Shown here one piece after another: positions 53,075-64,000 of a stretch of DNA of 64,000 nt (its first letter is position 1; each line of letters starts with the position of its first letter). The stretch comes from a bacterium (GTDB lineage: Bacteria; Sysuimicrobiota; Sysuimicrobiia; Sysuimicrobiales; Segetimicrobiaceae), in NCBI GenBank assembly GCA_035308905.1, contig DATGFS010000022.1:150735-214734 (forward strand). Direction: 5' to 3'. Under the pieces are notes generated by a model that was not told the DNA's origin, ran no database searches, and saw only the letters and a program-made list of their open reading frames with translations. The translations under genes were made by a program, and so were the position numbers.

Positions 53075-53584
53075 ATGGCCATGTTGCAGGTCAGCGAACC
53101 ACGGATTTCACCGAAACTCAAAGTCATCCACGCCTATGTGGCGGCCGCGGATCCGGTGGATGACCGGAGCGGCATGGGCGTCGTCTTCGTGGACTCGCAG
53201 GGTCGCGTGCTCAAGCGCATCGGCCGGTCGCTGCCGGGTGTACGGTCCCATGACCTCGCGGCGTTCCGCGGGATCCTCTACGCGCTGTGGAATTCGCGGC
53301 GCTTCGGCGTCCGCCACGTCGTCGTCCACTGTGACCGCCCCGTCGTGGTGGCCCAGGTCAACGGCGACCGTCAGGTCGATGACAGCCTCGTGGGTCCGTA
53401 CCTCGAGGTCCGTGCGCTATTGCACGCCTACCGGCAGGCCCGGGTGCTCGCCGACGGTTCGGCCTGGGGCCGCGAAGCAGCGGCGATCGCCGCCGTGGCC
53501 CTCCAGCACAACACCGACGACGTCGTCGAAGATGATCTCCCGCTCTGGTCGGACAAGCCGGCCGCGGAGTCCTCGAGCAACTGA
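53075..53584 (+). CDS. RNase HI-like fold protein with degraded active site
   Basis: A 169-residue protein with RNase H-like strand and helix order: HAYVAAADPVDDRSGMGVVFVDSQGRVL, then SHDLAAFRGILYALWNSRRFG, then VVVHCDRPVVVAQVNGD. Classic catalytic residues are mostly replaced: Asp10 region is Ala, the Glu48 position is Ala in LAAFRG, and only the Asp in HCDR resembles Asp70. Probably a non-catalytic nucleic-acid-binding protein. It follows lexA and may be in its operon. Confidence 0.65.
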   Translation: MAMLQVSEPRISPKLKVIHAYVAAADPVDDRSGMGVVFVDSQGRVLKRIGRSLPGVRSHDLAAFRGILYALWNSRRFGVRHVVVHCDRPVVVAQVNGDRQVDDSLVGPYLEVRALLHAYRQARVLADGSAWGREAAAIAAVALQHNTDDVVEDDLPLWSDKPAAESSSN

Positions 53585-53648
53585 CCGCACGACGTACCAC
53601 CTCCCCGTCCATCGATCTCGCGGCCGTATGCTATGATCGTGCCTTGGA

Positions 53649-54194
53649 ATGAGCGTCAAGGACCCGTCTCCTCACATCGCACAGGGCGAGGAACGCCGCG
53701 CATCGGGCGATCTCGACGGCGCGCTGGACGCGTTCACGCTGGCGGTCGCCGCGGCGCCGTCGTCCGCGCACGCGCATAACAAGCTTGGCACGGTCTACGT
53801 CGATCTGCATCGGTGGGACGACGCGTTCTCCGAGTTCTCCAAGGCGGCGCAGCTGGATCCCCGCTACGCCCCGGCCCACAGCAATCTCGGCAACGTCTAC
53901 CGGGAGCGCGGCCGGCTCGACGAAGCGGTCGCCTGCTACCAGCGCGCGATCGCGATGGACCCGGAATACTGGGTCGCGCACCAAAACCTCGGGGTGGTGT
54001 TCAAGCAGCAGGGACGGATCGGCGACGCGGTCCGCGAATTCAAAACGGCGACGCGGCTGTCGCTGCGGGCGCCGGCACGCAGCGAGCCGGGGGCGGGCCC
54101 GCGGGGCGCCCGGGCGCGGCGGGCGGGATGCCTCGGGTCGGGGGGCGCGATGCTCATGCTGGTGCTGGTCCTGATGGCGGTCACGCGGCGATAG
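53649..54194 (+). CDS. TPR-repeat protein with C-terminal membrane anchor
   Basis: A 181-residue protein with about three TPR units (GDLDGALDAFTLAVAAAPSSA, RWDDAFSEFSKAAQLDPRYA, RLDEAVACYQRAIAMDPEYW) and a C-terminal hydrophobic segment (GGAMLMLVLVLMAVTRR). Probably a scaffold protein at the membrane. Confidence 0.82.
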   Translation: MSVKDPSPHIAQGEERRASGDLDGALDAFTLAVAAAPSSAHAHNKLGTVYVDLHRWDDAFSEFSKAAQLDPRYAPAHSNLGNVYRERGRLDEAVACYQRAIAMDPEYWVAHQNLGVVFKQQGRIGDAVREFKTATRLSLRAPARSEPGAGPRGARARRAGCLGSGGAMLMLVLVLMAVTRR

Positions 54195-54266
54195 GTGGGA
54201 ATAAATCGAATCCCGACGGGGTTCTATCCTGGCGGATCACCCCTTTAGGAGTGAAAGGAGCCGTTA

Positions 54267-54605
54267 ATGGCGGGCAAGACTGAGGCAGTCACCGAACAGA
54301 ATTTCGACGCGGATGTACTGAAGTCGCAGGTCCCGGTCCTCGTGGACTTCTGGGCGACGTGGTGCGGACCGTGCAAGATGATCGCCCCGATCGTCGAGGA
54401 CCTGGCCGGCGAGTACGAGGGTAAGCTGAGCGTGCGCAAGCTCGACGTGGACGAGAACGGCACGATTGCAGCGCGCTACAGCATCATGAGCATCCCGACG
54501 CTGGGGATCTTCCGCGGCGGCGAGCTGATCGAGCGGATCGTCGGCTACATGCCGAAAGAGCAGCTCAAGCGGCGGATCGACGCGGCATTGTCGTCCCGCG
54601 TCTAG
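54267..54605 (+). CDS. trxA: Thioredoxin
   Basis: A 112-residue thioredoxin with the active site WCGPC (residues 32-36), preceded by VLVDFWATW and followed by the cis-Pro strand MSIPTLGIFRGGELIER. It reduces protein disulfides with electrons from thioredoxin reductase. GGAG lies about 9 nt before the ATG. A strong terminator follows. Confidence 0.96.
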   Translation: MAGKTEAVTEQNFDADVLKSQVPVLVDFWATWCGPCKMIAPIVEDLAGEYEGKLSVRKLDVDENGTIAARYSIMSIPTLGIFRGGELIERIVGYMPKEQLKRRIDAALSSRV

Positions 54606-54670
54606 GACGGTCCACACGGGGCCGCGCCGGGCGCGGTCGCCGAACGAAAATCGACGCTTCGCGTCTGCGC

Positions 54671-54706
54671 GGCCGGGTCCAATGGACCCGGCCGTCGCGG
54701 TTTTTT
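54671..54706 (+). terminator. Intrinsic terminator after trxA
   Basis: Ten-bp perfect stem (54671-54680 with 54684-54693), 3-nt loop, and a T6 tract 7 nt after the stem. Separates trxA from the heat-shock operon. Confidence 0.75.
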
Positions 54707-54719
54707 ATGGAGCCAAAGT

Positions 54720-54736
54720 TGACAATATGATTGTCA
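54720..54736. promoter_or_regulatory. Perfect inverted repeat, candidate operator of the heat-shock operon
   Basis: TGACAAT-ATG-ATTGTCA: 7-bp perfect arms with a 3-bp spacer, 6 bp upstream of the -35 element. Not the known HAIR site of HspR (CTTGAGT-N7-ACTCAAG) nor CIRCE. A candidate binding site for the HspR protein encoded next. Confidence 0.55.
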
Positions 54737-54742
54737 TGTTTA

Positions 54743-54771
54743 TTGACATTTAGATCGGCAATTGCTATGCT
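54743..54771 (+). promoter_or_regulatory. Strong sigma70-like promoter of the hspR-hsp20-dnaK operon
   Basis: TTGACA (54743-54748), 17-bp spacer, TATGCT (54766-54771). A near-consensus promoter suits a heat-shock operon under repressor control. Confidence 0.75.
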
Positions 54772-54837
54772 GGCTTCGGATTCAATCCATTGTCACTAAA
54801 GGCAGATCGGAAGAACGCGCAGAGGAGCGTACCGGGT

Positions 54838-55200
54838 GTGAAAGAGCGTAGGCCGGACATGCCGGTGTACGTGATCAGCATCGCGGCCGATCTCCTCGGC
54901 TGCCATCCGCGGACGCTGCGGATCTACGAGGAGCACGGCCTCATGTCGCCGTCTCGGCGGCACCGCATTCGCCTGTACTCCGAGCGCGACATCCAGCGCG
55001 GCCGGCTGATCCGCTACCTGATCGAGGAGCGCGGTCTCAACCTCGCGGGCGTGCGGCTGGTCCTGGAAATCCAGGAGCGCACCCACGAGGAGATGACATG
55101 GGTGTGGAGCGACGACGAGTCGCCGGATCAAGTGGAAGACCACGGCACATCTCAATCAGCGGCGCATAGGGCGCGCGGCAAAGGAGAGCGATCGAAATGA
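54838..55200 (+). CDS. hspR: HspR-like MerR-family heat-shock repressor
   Basis: A 120-residue MerR-type winged-helix protein: VYVISIAADLLGCHPRTLRIYEEHGLMSPSRRHRIRLYSERDIQR is a canonical HspR/MerR HTH, followed by a short dimerisation helix. HspR represses dnaK operons and uses DnaK as co-repressor. The GTG at 54838 has AGGAG 10 nt upstream; an ATG at 54859 is the alternative. Its stop overlaps hsp20 (ATGA). Encoding the repressor first gives an autoregulated loop. Confidence 0.85.
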   Translation: MKERRPDMPVYVISIAADLLGCHPRTLRIYEEHGLMSPSRRHRIRLYSERDIQRGRLIRYLIEERGLNLAGVRLVLEIQERTHEEMTWVWSDDESPDQVEDHGTSQSAAHRARGKGERSK

Positions 55201-55661
55201 GCAGCATCATGCGTTGGGATCCGTTTGAAGAGGTTGGCACGCTGCGGCGTGCGGTGGACCGCCTGTTCGATGACGTGCTGCTGGTGGAACGCGGCCCGCG
55301 GACATCGACCAACGGCCTGCCGGCGGCGGCGTGGAAGCCGGCCGTCGAGATGTATGAGACGGGCGATGAGGTCGTCGTGCGGGCGGAGATGCCGGCTGTC
55401 GATCCGTCGAACGTGGACGTCACCGTGACCAACGAGGCGATCACGATCAAGGGCACGGTGCGCCGGGACGAGGAGAAGCAGGACCGCGCCTACTACCGGC
55501 GCGAGCTGCGGTACGGCTCGTACGTCCGCACGCTGGCGCTCCCGACGGAGGTCACGGGCGGCGACGCCAAGGCGACGTACAAGGACGGCGTTCTCGAAGT
55601 GAAGATCCCGAAGTCGGAGCGGGCCAAGCCGACCACGGTGAAAGTCCAGGTCGCGCAGTAA
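55197..55661 (+). CDS. Hsp20 / small heat-shock protein
   Basis: A 154-residue alpha-crystallin protein: N-terminal [20 protein letters not shown], crystallin domain [22 protein letters not shown] to [14 protein letters not shown], and IPKS near the C-terminus. It holds unfolded proteins for refolding by DnaK/ClpB. Overlaps hspR. Confidence 0.95.
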   Translation: MSSIMRWDPFEEVGTLRRAVDRLFDDVLLVERGPRTSTNGLPAAAWKPAVEMYETGDEVVVRAEMPAVDPSNVDVTVTNEAITIKGTVRRDEEKQDRAYYRRELRYGSYVRTLALPTEVTGGDAKATYKDGVLEVKIPKSERAKPTTVKVQVAQ

Positions 55662-55743
55662 ACGCGGCGGCGGCGGGGCCGCGCCTGCGGCGTACACCAA
55701 GACACGCCGGCGCCCGCCCCGCCCGCACAGGAGGAGCAGTCAC

Positions 55744-57669
55744 ATGGCAAAGGTAGTGGGGATCGATCTCGGTACCACCAACTCCGTGATCGCGGCGATC
55801 ATCGGCGGCGAGCCGACGGTCATCCCGAACGCGGAGGGCAGCCGGCTCACGCCCTCGGTGGTCGGCTTCACGAAGGCCGGGGAGCGGCTGGTCGGCCAGA
55901 TGGCGCGCCGGCAGGCGATCCTCAACCCCGAAAACACGGTGTACTCGATCAAGCGCTTCGTGGGTCGCCGCTACAGCGAGGTTGAATCGGAGCGCCGGAT
56001 CGTCTCGTACAAGGTCGAGGAAGGCAAGAGCGGCGCCGCGGTCGTGAACATCCCGGCCGCCGGCAAAACCTTCACGCCCGAAGAGATCTCCGCGATGATT
56101 CTCCAAAAGCTCAAGACGGACGCGGAGAGCTACCTCGGCGAGAAGATCGAGGGCGCCGTCATCACCGTACCCGCGTACTTCAACGACGCGCAGCGCACCG
56201 CGACGCGCAACGCCGGCGAGATCGCCGGCCTCAAGGTCCTGCGCATCATCAACGAGCCAACGGCATCCGCGCTGGCCTACGGCCGCGCGCTCGAGGAGAA
56301 GCACGCCAAGACGATCCTGGTGTTCGACCTCGGCGGCGGCACCTTCGACGTCTCGATCTTGGAGATCGGCGAGGGCGTCTACGAGGTGAAGGCCACAAAC
56401 GGCGACACCCACCTCGGCGGCGACGACTTCGACGAGCGGATCGTCAACTGGCTGGCGGACGAGTTCAAGAAGCAGCAGGGCATCGATCTCCGGCAGGACC
56501 GCCAGGCGCTGCAGCGGCTGCGCGAGGCGGCGGAGCGGGCGAAGATCGAGGTCAGCACGGTCGTGCAGACGTCGATCAACCTGCCGTTCATCACCGCGGA
56601 CGCGACCGGCCCCAAGCACCTCGACATGACGCTGTCGCGCGCCAAGTTCGACGAGCTGACCGCGGACCTGGTGGAGCGGTGCATCGGGCCGTTCAAGCAG
56701 GCGCTCTCCGACGCCAAGCTGACCGAGAAGGACCTCAACGAGGTCATCCTCGTCGGCGGGGCGACCCGGATGCCGAGCGTGCAGGAGCTGGTGCGCCGGC
56801 TCACCGGCAGGGAGCCCAACAAGGAAGTGCACCCGGATGAGGTCGTCGCGGTCGGCGCGGCGATTCAGGCCGGCGTGCTCGCCGGGGACGTGCGCGAGGT
56901 CGTGCTGCTCGACGTCACGCCGCTCTCGCTCGGCATCGAGACGCTCGGCGGGGTGAACACGATTCTGATCCCGCGGAACACGACGATCCCGACGCGGAAG
57001 ACGGAGACGTTCAGCACGGCGGAGGACGGCCAGACGGCCGTGGACATCCACGTCGTGCAGGGCGAGCGGCCGATGGCCCGCGACAACCGGACCCTCGGCA
57101 AGTTCCAGCTCGACGGGATCGCGCCGGCGCCGCGCGGCCTGCCGCAGATCGAGGTGACGTTCGACATCGACGCCAACGGCATCCTGAACGTGTCGGCCAA
57201 GGACAAGGCTACCGGGCGGGAGCAGTCGATCAAGATCACCGGGACCGGCACGCTGGACAAGACGGAGGTCGACCGCCTCGTCAAGGACGCCGAGGCCCAC
57301 GCGTCGGAGGATCAACGCCGGAAGGACGAGGCCGAGGTCAAGAACCGCGGCGACTCGCTGGCCTACCAGACCGAGCGCATGTTGAAGGAAGTCGGCGATA
57401 AAGTACCGGCGGAGGACCGCGCGAAGGTGGACGCCGCGCTCACCGAGCTCAAAGAGGCGGTCAAGAGCGGCGACACCGACCGCATCAAGCGGGCGACCGA
57501 GGCGCTGCAGCAGGCCAGCTACAAGCTGGGCGAAGAGATGTACAAGCGCCAGACGGCCGGGGCGGGCGCCGGGGCCGGGGCCGGCACGGGCGGCGGCGGG
57601 CAGGGTGGCGGACAGGGCGGCGGCGACGACGTGATCGACGCGGAGTTCAAGCCGTCCGACAAATCGTAA
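55744..57669 (+). CDS. dnaK: Molecular chaperone DnaK (Hsp70)
   Basis: A 641-residue Hsp70 chaperone. ATPase signatures [24 protein letters not shown] and [14 protein letters not shown], substrate-binding domain after the [14 protein letters not shown] linker, and a Gly-rich C-terminal tail ending [19 protein letters not shown] precedes the ATG. Partner proteins GrpE and DnaJ follow in the operon. Confidence 0.98.
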   Translation: MAKVVGIDLGTTNSVIAAIIGGEPTVIPNAEGSRLTPSVVGFTKAGERLVGQMARRQAILNPENTVYSIKRFVGRRYSEVESERRIVSYKVEEGKSGAAVVNIPAAGKTFTPEEISAMILQKLKTDAESYLGEKIEGAVITVPAYFNDAQRTATRNAGEIAGLKVLRIINEPTASALAYGRALEEKHAKTILVFDLGGGTFDVSILEIGEGVYEVKATNGDTHLGGDDFDERIVNWLADEFKKQQGIDLRQDRQALQRLREAAERAKIEVSTVVQTSINLPFITADATGPKHLDMTLSRAKFDELTADLVERCIGPFKQALSDAKLTEKDLNEVILVGGATRMPSVQELVRRLTGREPNKEVHPDEVVAVGAAIQAGVLAGDVREVVLLDVTPLSLGIETLGGVNTILIPRNTTIPTRKTETFSTAEDGQTAVDIHVVQGERPMARDNRTLGKFQLDGIAPAPRGLPQIEVTFDIDANGILNVSAKDKATGREQSIKITGTGTLDKTEVDRLVKDAEAHASEDQRRKDEAEVKNRGDSLAYQTERMLKEVGDKVPAEDRAKVDAALTELKEAVKSGDTDRIKRATEALQQASYKLGEEMYKRQTAGAGAGAGAGTGGGGQGGGQGGGDDVIDAEFKPSDKS

Positions 57670-57694
57670 CCGACGCCGCGGCGCGAACGGAGCG

Positions 57695-58300
57695 ATGACG
57701 ATGGAACACGAAGCGCGGCGCGAGGATCCGGCCCGCGAGGCCGATCAGGCACGGCCGGACTCCTCGCGCCCGAACGGTGCGGACGATCTCGAGGGGCTCT
57801 CGATGGAGGACCTTCGCGCCCGGGCCCGGCAGGCGGGCGATGAGGCGCGGCGGAACTGGCAGCAGTTTCTCCATTCCGCCGCGGATCTCGAAAACTACAA
57901 GAAGCAGGCCGCGCGCGACCGGCAGGACGCGATCGAGCGGACGCGGCGGCAGATGCTGAGCCTCGTGCTCGGCGTGCTCGACAACCTCGAGCGCGCGATG
58001 GCGTTCGCGGGCGTGCCGGACGGCCCGGCCAAGTCGCTGCTCGACGGCCTCCGGATGACGCACCGCCAGATCCTCGACCAGCTGCGGGCGATCGGTGTCC
58101 GGCCGATCGAAGCGGCGGGCGCGCCGTTCGACCCGCGGCTGCACGAGGCGGTCGCGGTGGTGCCCGCGGAGCAGGCCCACCAGCCGGCCGGGACGATCGC
58201 CGGTGAGGTGCTCAGGGGCTACCTCCTCAACGATGAGGTCTTGCGCCCCGCCAAGGTCGCCGTCGTCGGCGAGCCGGACCGGGAGCAGAGCGGCCGGTAG
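57695..58300 (+). CDS. grpE: GrpE nucleotide-exchange factor
   Basis: A 201-residue exchange factor for DnaK. After an acidic N-terminal region, a coiled helix (AADLENYKKQAARDRQDAIER) and the conserved beta domain FDPRLHEAVAVVPAEQ then GEVLRGYLLNDEVLRPAKV. Alternative start at the next ATG (57701). Lies between dnaK and dnaJ. Confidence 0.93.
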   Translation: MTMEHEARREDPAREADQARPDSSRPNGADDLEGLSMEDLRARARQAGDEARRNWQQFLHSAADLENYKKQAARDRQDAIERTRRQMLSLVLGVLDNLERAMAFAGVPDGPAKSLLDGLRMTHRQILDQLRAIGVRPIEAAGAPFDPRLHEAVAVVPAEQAHQPAGTIAGEVLRGYLLNDEVLRPAKVAVVGEPDREQSGR

Positions 58301-58324
58301 GATCCAGCGCCGGGAGCGTTCACG

Positions 58325-59359
58325 ATGGAGTTCAAGGACTACTACAAGATCCTCGGCGTGCCGCGGAACGCGGACGAGAAGGCGATCCGCCAGGCGTTCC
58401 GGCGGCTGGCGCGGCAGCACCATCCTGACGTCAACCCCGGCGACAAGAAGAACGCCGAGTCGCGCTTCAAGGAGATCAACGAGGCGTACCAGGTTCTGAA
58501 CGACGCCCAGCGCCGGGCGAAGTACGACCAGGTCCTGGAACTGCGCGAACGTGGCGGCGGGTGGGAAGATATCCTGCGCGGCGCAGGCGCGCGCGCAGGC
58601 GGCGGCCGGGACGGCGGCGCGTTTCGCGTGTACACGAGCGGCGACCCGGGAGAATTCAGCGAGTTCTTCGAGCAGCTCTTCGGCGGGCTCGGCGGCGGCG
58701 GGTTCGGCGAGGGGATCTTCGGCACCGGCGCGCGCCGCGGCCGCCCGCGGACGAGGGGCGGCGCCGCGGGCGTGGATCTCGAGGAGCTGCTCCGGCAGCA
58801 GCAGGCGCATCCTTGGTCCGCGCCGCAGGCCCAGCAGGCGCCGGCCGGGGACGTCGAGGGCGCCGTCGAGGTCACGCTCGAAGAAGCGTTCCGCGGCACC
58901 AAGCGGACGGTGACGATTCCCGCCGCCGACGGGCAGCCCGCGCGCACGCTCGACGTCTCTATCCCGGCGGGGGTCCGCGGCGGCCAGCGCATCCGCGGGG
59001 CAGGCGCGGGGCACGGCGGCGACCTGTACCTCCGCGTGGAGGTCCAGCCCCACCCGGTCTTCACGCGCGACGGCGACGACATCGCCGCCGCGGTCGACGT
59101 GCCCGTGTGGACCGCGGCGCTCGGCGGCGCGGTCGAAGCCCCCACGCTCGGCGGGCCGGTCACCCTCACGATCCCCGCGGGGACGCGCGACGGCCAGATC
59201 TTCCGCCTGCGCGGACGGGGCATGCCCCACGTCCGGGGCGGGGGCGCCGGCGACGAGCTGGCGCGCGTGCGGCTCGTGCTGCCGCAGCCGCTCACGGACC
59301 GCGACCGGGAGTTGTTCGAAGAGATGCGGCGGCTGCATGAAGACGCGACCAAGACCTAG
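58325..59359 (+). CDS. dnaJ: DnaJ-family co-chaperone, type II (no zinc finger)
   Basis: A 344-residue J protein. J domain [35 protein letters not shown] with the HPD motif at about residue 33; then a Gly/Phe-rich stretch, and C-terminal peptide-binding beta domains ([26 protein letters not shown]). There is no CxxCxGxG zinc finger, so it is CbpA-like (type II). It delivers clients to DnaK and stimulates its ATPase. Called dnaJ by operon context. Confidence 0.9.
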   Translation: MEFKDYYKILGVPRNADEKAIRQAFRRLARQHHPDVNPGDKKNAESRFKEINEAYQVLNDAQRRAKYDQVLELRERGGGWEDILRGAGARAGGGRDGGAFRVYTSGDPGEFSEFFEQLFGGLGGGGFGEGIFGTGARRGRPRTRGGAAGVDLEELLRQQQAHPWSAPQAQQAPAGDVEGAVEVTLEEAFRGTKRTVTIPAADGQPARTLDVSIPAGVRGGQRIRGAGAGHGGDLYLRVEVQPHPVFTRDGDDIAAAVDVPVWTAALGGAVEAPTLGGPVTLTIPAGTRDGQIFRLRGRGMPHVRGGGAGDELARVRLVLPQPLTDRDRELFEEMRRLHEDATKT

Positions 59360-59373
59360 CGAGGCGACCAATC

Positions 59374-61992
<2,619 letters not shown>

Positions 61993-62041
61993 AGCCGGCC
62001 CCGGCAGGGAGACAGGGAGGGCCTCGATCCTCGAACTCATC

Positions 62042-63517
62042 GTGTTTGTGAGCGGCGGCGTGCTGCTCGCGCTCGAAATCGTCGCGAGCCGCGTCGTCGC
62101 TCCGTTTTTCGGCAACTCCGTCTACGTGTGGGGCAGCCTGATCGGCGTCTTTCTCGCCGCGCTGAGCCTCGGCTACTACCTCGGCGGCCGCATCGCGACG
62201 CGGTGGCCGCAGCCGGGTCCGTTTCTCGCCCTGGTGCTGGCGGGCGGCGCCGCGACCTTTCCGATCCCCCACGTCGCCGGCGCGGTCCTCGGCGAGATCG
62301 CCGGCCGCGACCTGGGACCTCGCTGGGGGCCGCTCCTCGGCAGCGCGACCCTGTTCTTCGTGCCGGCGGTGCTGATGGCGACGGTCTCGCCGTACGCGGT
62401 GCGTCTCAAGGCCCGCACGGTCGAGGGCATCGGCAACGTCGCCGGCATGCTCTACGCGCTCAGCACGCTCGGCAGCATCGCGGGAACGCTGCTTGCGACG
62501 TTCGTGCTGATCTCGTGGCTCGGCGTCCGCTCGATCATCCAGCTCCTCGGCACGGTGGAGATGGCGCTCGCGGTCCTCGGGTTCCTCTGGGCGCGGCGGG
62601 CGGTGCCGGCCGCCGCGGCCGCCGCCACGCTCGTCCTCCTCGCCGTGGCGACGTCGGCCGTCCCGCCGGACGGCCCGGACGTCGTGTACGCCCGCGACAC
62701 GGTCTACCACCGGATCACCGTAAGCGACGAGGGCGTGATCCGCTACCTCCGCCTCGACCGCTACTGGCAGAGCGGGCGCGACCGCGCCGCGCCGCTGCGC
62801 ACGGTGTTCTCATACACCGACTACCTGCATCTGCCGCTCGCGCTGATCCCGCACCCGAAGCGCGTCCTCTTCGTCGGCATGGGCGGCGGGACCGCGCCGT
62901 CGCGGTTCTTTCACGACTATCCGGATGTCGCCATCGACGTGGTCGAGATCGATCCGGCCGTGGCCGACACGGCGAGGCGCTACTTCGGCCTGCCGCGGTC
63001 GCCGCGGCTCACCGTGCACGTACAGGACGGGCGGCTGTGGCTGCGGCGCACCACGGATCGCTACGACCTGATCGTCCTCGACGCGTACCTCATCGACACC
63101 ATTCCGTTTCACCTCGCCACCCGCGAGTTCTACGAGGAGGCGGCCGGGCGGCTCGCCCCGGGAGGCGCCGTCGCCGCGAACGTGATCGGCGCGCTGCGCG
63201 GCCCGGAGAGCCGGCTCTTCCGCGCGATCGACAAAACCTTCGCGTCCGTGTTCCCGGCCGTCTACATCTTCCCCGTCGACGGCGACGCCGGCGAATCGCT
63301 GCAGAACATCATCGTCGTCGGCACCGCGGGACCGCGCCTCGACGCCCGCACGGTCCACGCGCGCGCGCAGGACGCGGCGGCGGCGGGCCGGGTGACGATC
63401 ACGCACTTCGCGGAGGATGCGGCGACGCTCGTCGAGCGGCCGATCGAGACCGGGGACGTGCCGCTCCTCACCGACGATTTCGCCCCGACGGACGTGCTGG
63501 CCGCGCCGGCCCGCTGA
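62042..63517 (+). CDS. Membrane protein fused to a spermidine-synthase-like methyl/aminopropyl-transferase domain
   Basis: A 491-residue protein. The N-terminal ~200 residues have about six membrane helices (start [20 protein letters not shown]). The C-terminal half has a spermidine-synthase-like SAM or dcSAM domain: [37 protein letters not shown], and [20 protein letters not shown]. Fusions of this type occur in many bacteria; the substrate is unknown. The listed GTG has no close ribosome site; GGGAGGG lies 22 nt upstream and the frame continues upstream as ILELI, so the true start may be a little earlier at a rare codon. Confidence 0.85.
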   Translation: MFVSGGVLLALEIVASRVVAPFFGNSVYVWGSLIGVFLAALSLGYYLGGRIATRWPQPGPFLALVLAGGAATFPIPHVAGAVLGEIAGRDLGPRWGPLLGSATLFFVPAVLMATVSPYAVRLKARTVEGIGNVAGMLYALSTLGSIAGTLLATFVLISWLGVRSIIQLLGTVEMALAVLGFLWARRAVPAAAAAATLVLLAVATSAVPPDGPDVVYARDTVYHRITVSDEGVIRYLRLDRYWQSGRDRAAPLRTVFSYTDYLHLPLALIPHPKRVLFVGMGGGTAPSRFFHDYPDVAIDVVEIDPAVADTARRYFGLPRSPRLTVHVQDGRLWLRRTTDRYDLIVLDAYLIDTIPFHLATREFYEEAAGRLAPGGAVAANVIGALRGPESRLFRAIDKTFASVFPAVYIFPVDGDAGESLQNIIVVGTAGPRLDARTVHARAQDAAAAGRVTITHFAEDAATLVERPIETGDVPLLTDDFAPTDVLAAPAR

Positions 63518-63524
63518 ACGACCC

Positions 63525-63752
63525 ATGCCGGTCCTCAAGCTGGTGCTCGGCGATGTGGTCCGCACGCGCAAGACGCATCCCTGCGGCGGCGACCAATGGG
63601 AAATCGTGCGCCTCGGCGCCGACATCGGACTCCGCTGCCTCCGCTGCGACCGGAAGGTACTGATGCCCCGCTCCAAGCTCGAGCGCCGGATCCGCGAGTT
63701 CGTGCGGCGGGGTCCCGGCGCCGCGCCCGCCGACGGCGCGCCTCGCGCCTAG
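63525..63752 (+). CDS. DUF951 family protein
   Basis: A 75-residue protein of DUF951: [30 protein letters not shown] then [16 protein letters not shown]. The Cys residues (HPCG, RCLRCD) may bind zinc. Typical of Terrabacteria. The ATG starts 8 bp after the preceding stop. Function unknown; sometimes near ribosome-related genes. Confidence 0.9.
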   Translation: MPVLKLVLGDVVRTRKTHPCGGDQWEIVRLGADIGLRCLRCDRKVLMPRSKLERRIREFVRRGPGAAPADGAPRA

Positions 63753-64000
63753 CCGCCTGCCGGAGCGCCCGTCGCGGCGCGACACGTTAAGGATTTCTGC
63801 ATCAAGTGTCTGCGAACCCGGGTAATCGTGTATAAACGGGTCATGCAGCGCACCATGCGAAGCTCCCACCGCCGTTCCTTCCGCAATCGTGCGCCAAACC
63901 TCTCGTAAACCGACGTCAACACGGACCGACGCCCGGCGCACCGCGGGGTTGGACGGGCAGGACCGCGCTCGGAGTCTCAGGTCGGCGCTCAGCGCGTGGA
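63753..64000. other. Intergenic end of window
   Basis: No supported gene. A TATAAA element near 63830 followed by an ATG at 63843 may belong to a promoter of a gene beyond the window, but this is weak. Confidence 0.25.

Overview
The window reads as a piece of a GC-rich bacterial chromosome from the Terrabacteria (Gram-positive-like) side of the tree, probably an uncultivated lineage. The signs are a T-box riboswitch before metG, LexA boxes close to the Gram-positive type (CGTAC-N4-GTTCG) before lexA, DUF951 and DUF4446 proteins, split glycine decarboxylase (gcvPA/gcvPB), an HspR-type MerR regulator heading a dnaK operon, and F420-type oxidoreductases. No rRNA, intact tRNA, transposase, integrase or CRISPR array was found. 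The lineage is an inference; no marker gene settles it.

Layout. (1) 1-8.8 kb: the end of a natural-product cluster. It has a 5'-truncated iterative type I PKS with the order KS-AT-ACP-KR-DH-PPTase, typical of enediyne synthases, overlapping its hotdog thioesterase. An AraC regulator, a membrane protein, an amidohydrolase and a VOC-fold protein that may bind product follow in two coupled pairs. (2) 8.8-9.4 kb: a gene-free scar with the 3' part of a tRNA-Thr and a weaker tRNA-Ser-like piece. (3) 9.4-14.1 kb: an amidohydrolase, a T-box-controlled metG, and two tandem paralogous secreted proteins. (4) About 14.1-31.9 kb: an accessory island with lower GC in places. It holds gene debris (a frameshifted coiled-coil protein and a helicase C-terminal remnant), a lipoprotein, a RusA-like nuclease, a proteasome-like Ntn-hydrolase fused to two beta-sandwich domains, a SIR2-type NADase, a Schlafen AlbA protein, a RES-domain NAD-degrading toxin-like protein, an HExxH protease, a single-chain restriction-modification enzyme and a DUF3800 protein. 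It looks like an anti-phage defence island with several NAD+-targeting and proteolytic components.

(5) 32.0-37.6 kb: a tightly overlapping operon DUF4446 - phosphoribosyltransferase - gcvT - gcvH - gcvPA - gcvPB (glycine cleavage). (6) 37.6-48 kb: an EamA transporter, two papain-like proteins, an ABC exporter pair behind a sigma70-like promoter and a short leader ORF, a COG4280 membrane protein with a small partner, a GNAT protein lacking a normal start, a zinc-protease-like protein, and a cyclase-NB-ARC-TPR signalling protein. (7) 48-52 kb: a redox group with two LLM flavin/F420 oxidoreductases, a deazaflavin-type nitroreductase, a SAM methyltransferase and a UPF0173 hydrolase. (8) 52-54.6 kb: autoregulated lexA, small proteins, a TPR protein and thioredoxin. 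(9) 54.7-62 kb: a heat-shock operon hspR-hsp20-dnaK-grpE-dnaJ-clpB behind a near-consensus promoter with a perfect inverted repeat. (10) 62-63.8 kb: a membrane-fused spermidine-synthase-like protein and DUF951.

The strongest leads are the enediyne-type synthase in a probably non-actinobacterial genome, and the defence island with its unusual Ntn-hydrolase fusion next to two unrelated NAD+-consuming enzymes.
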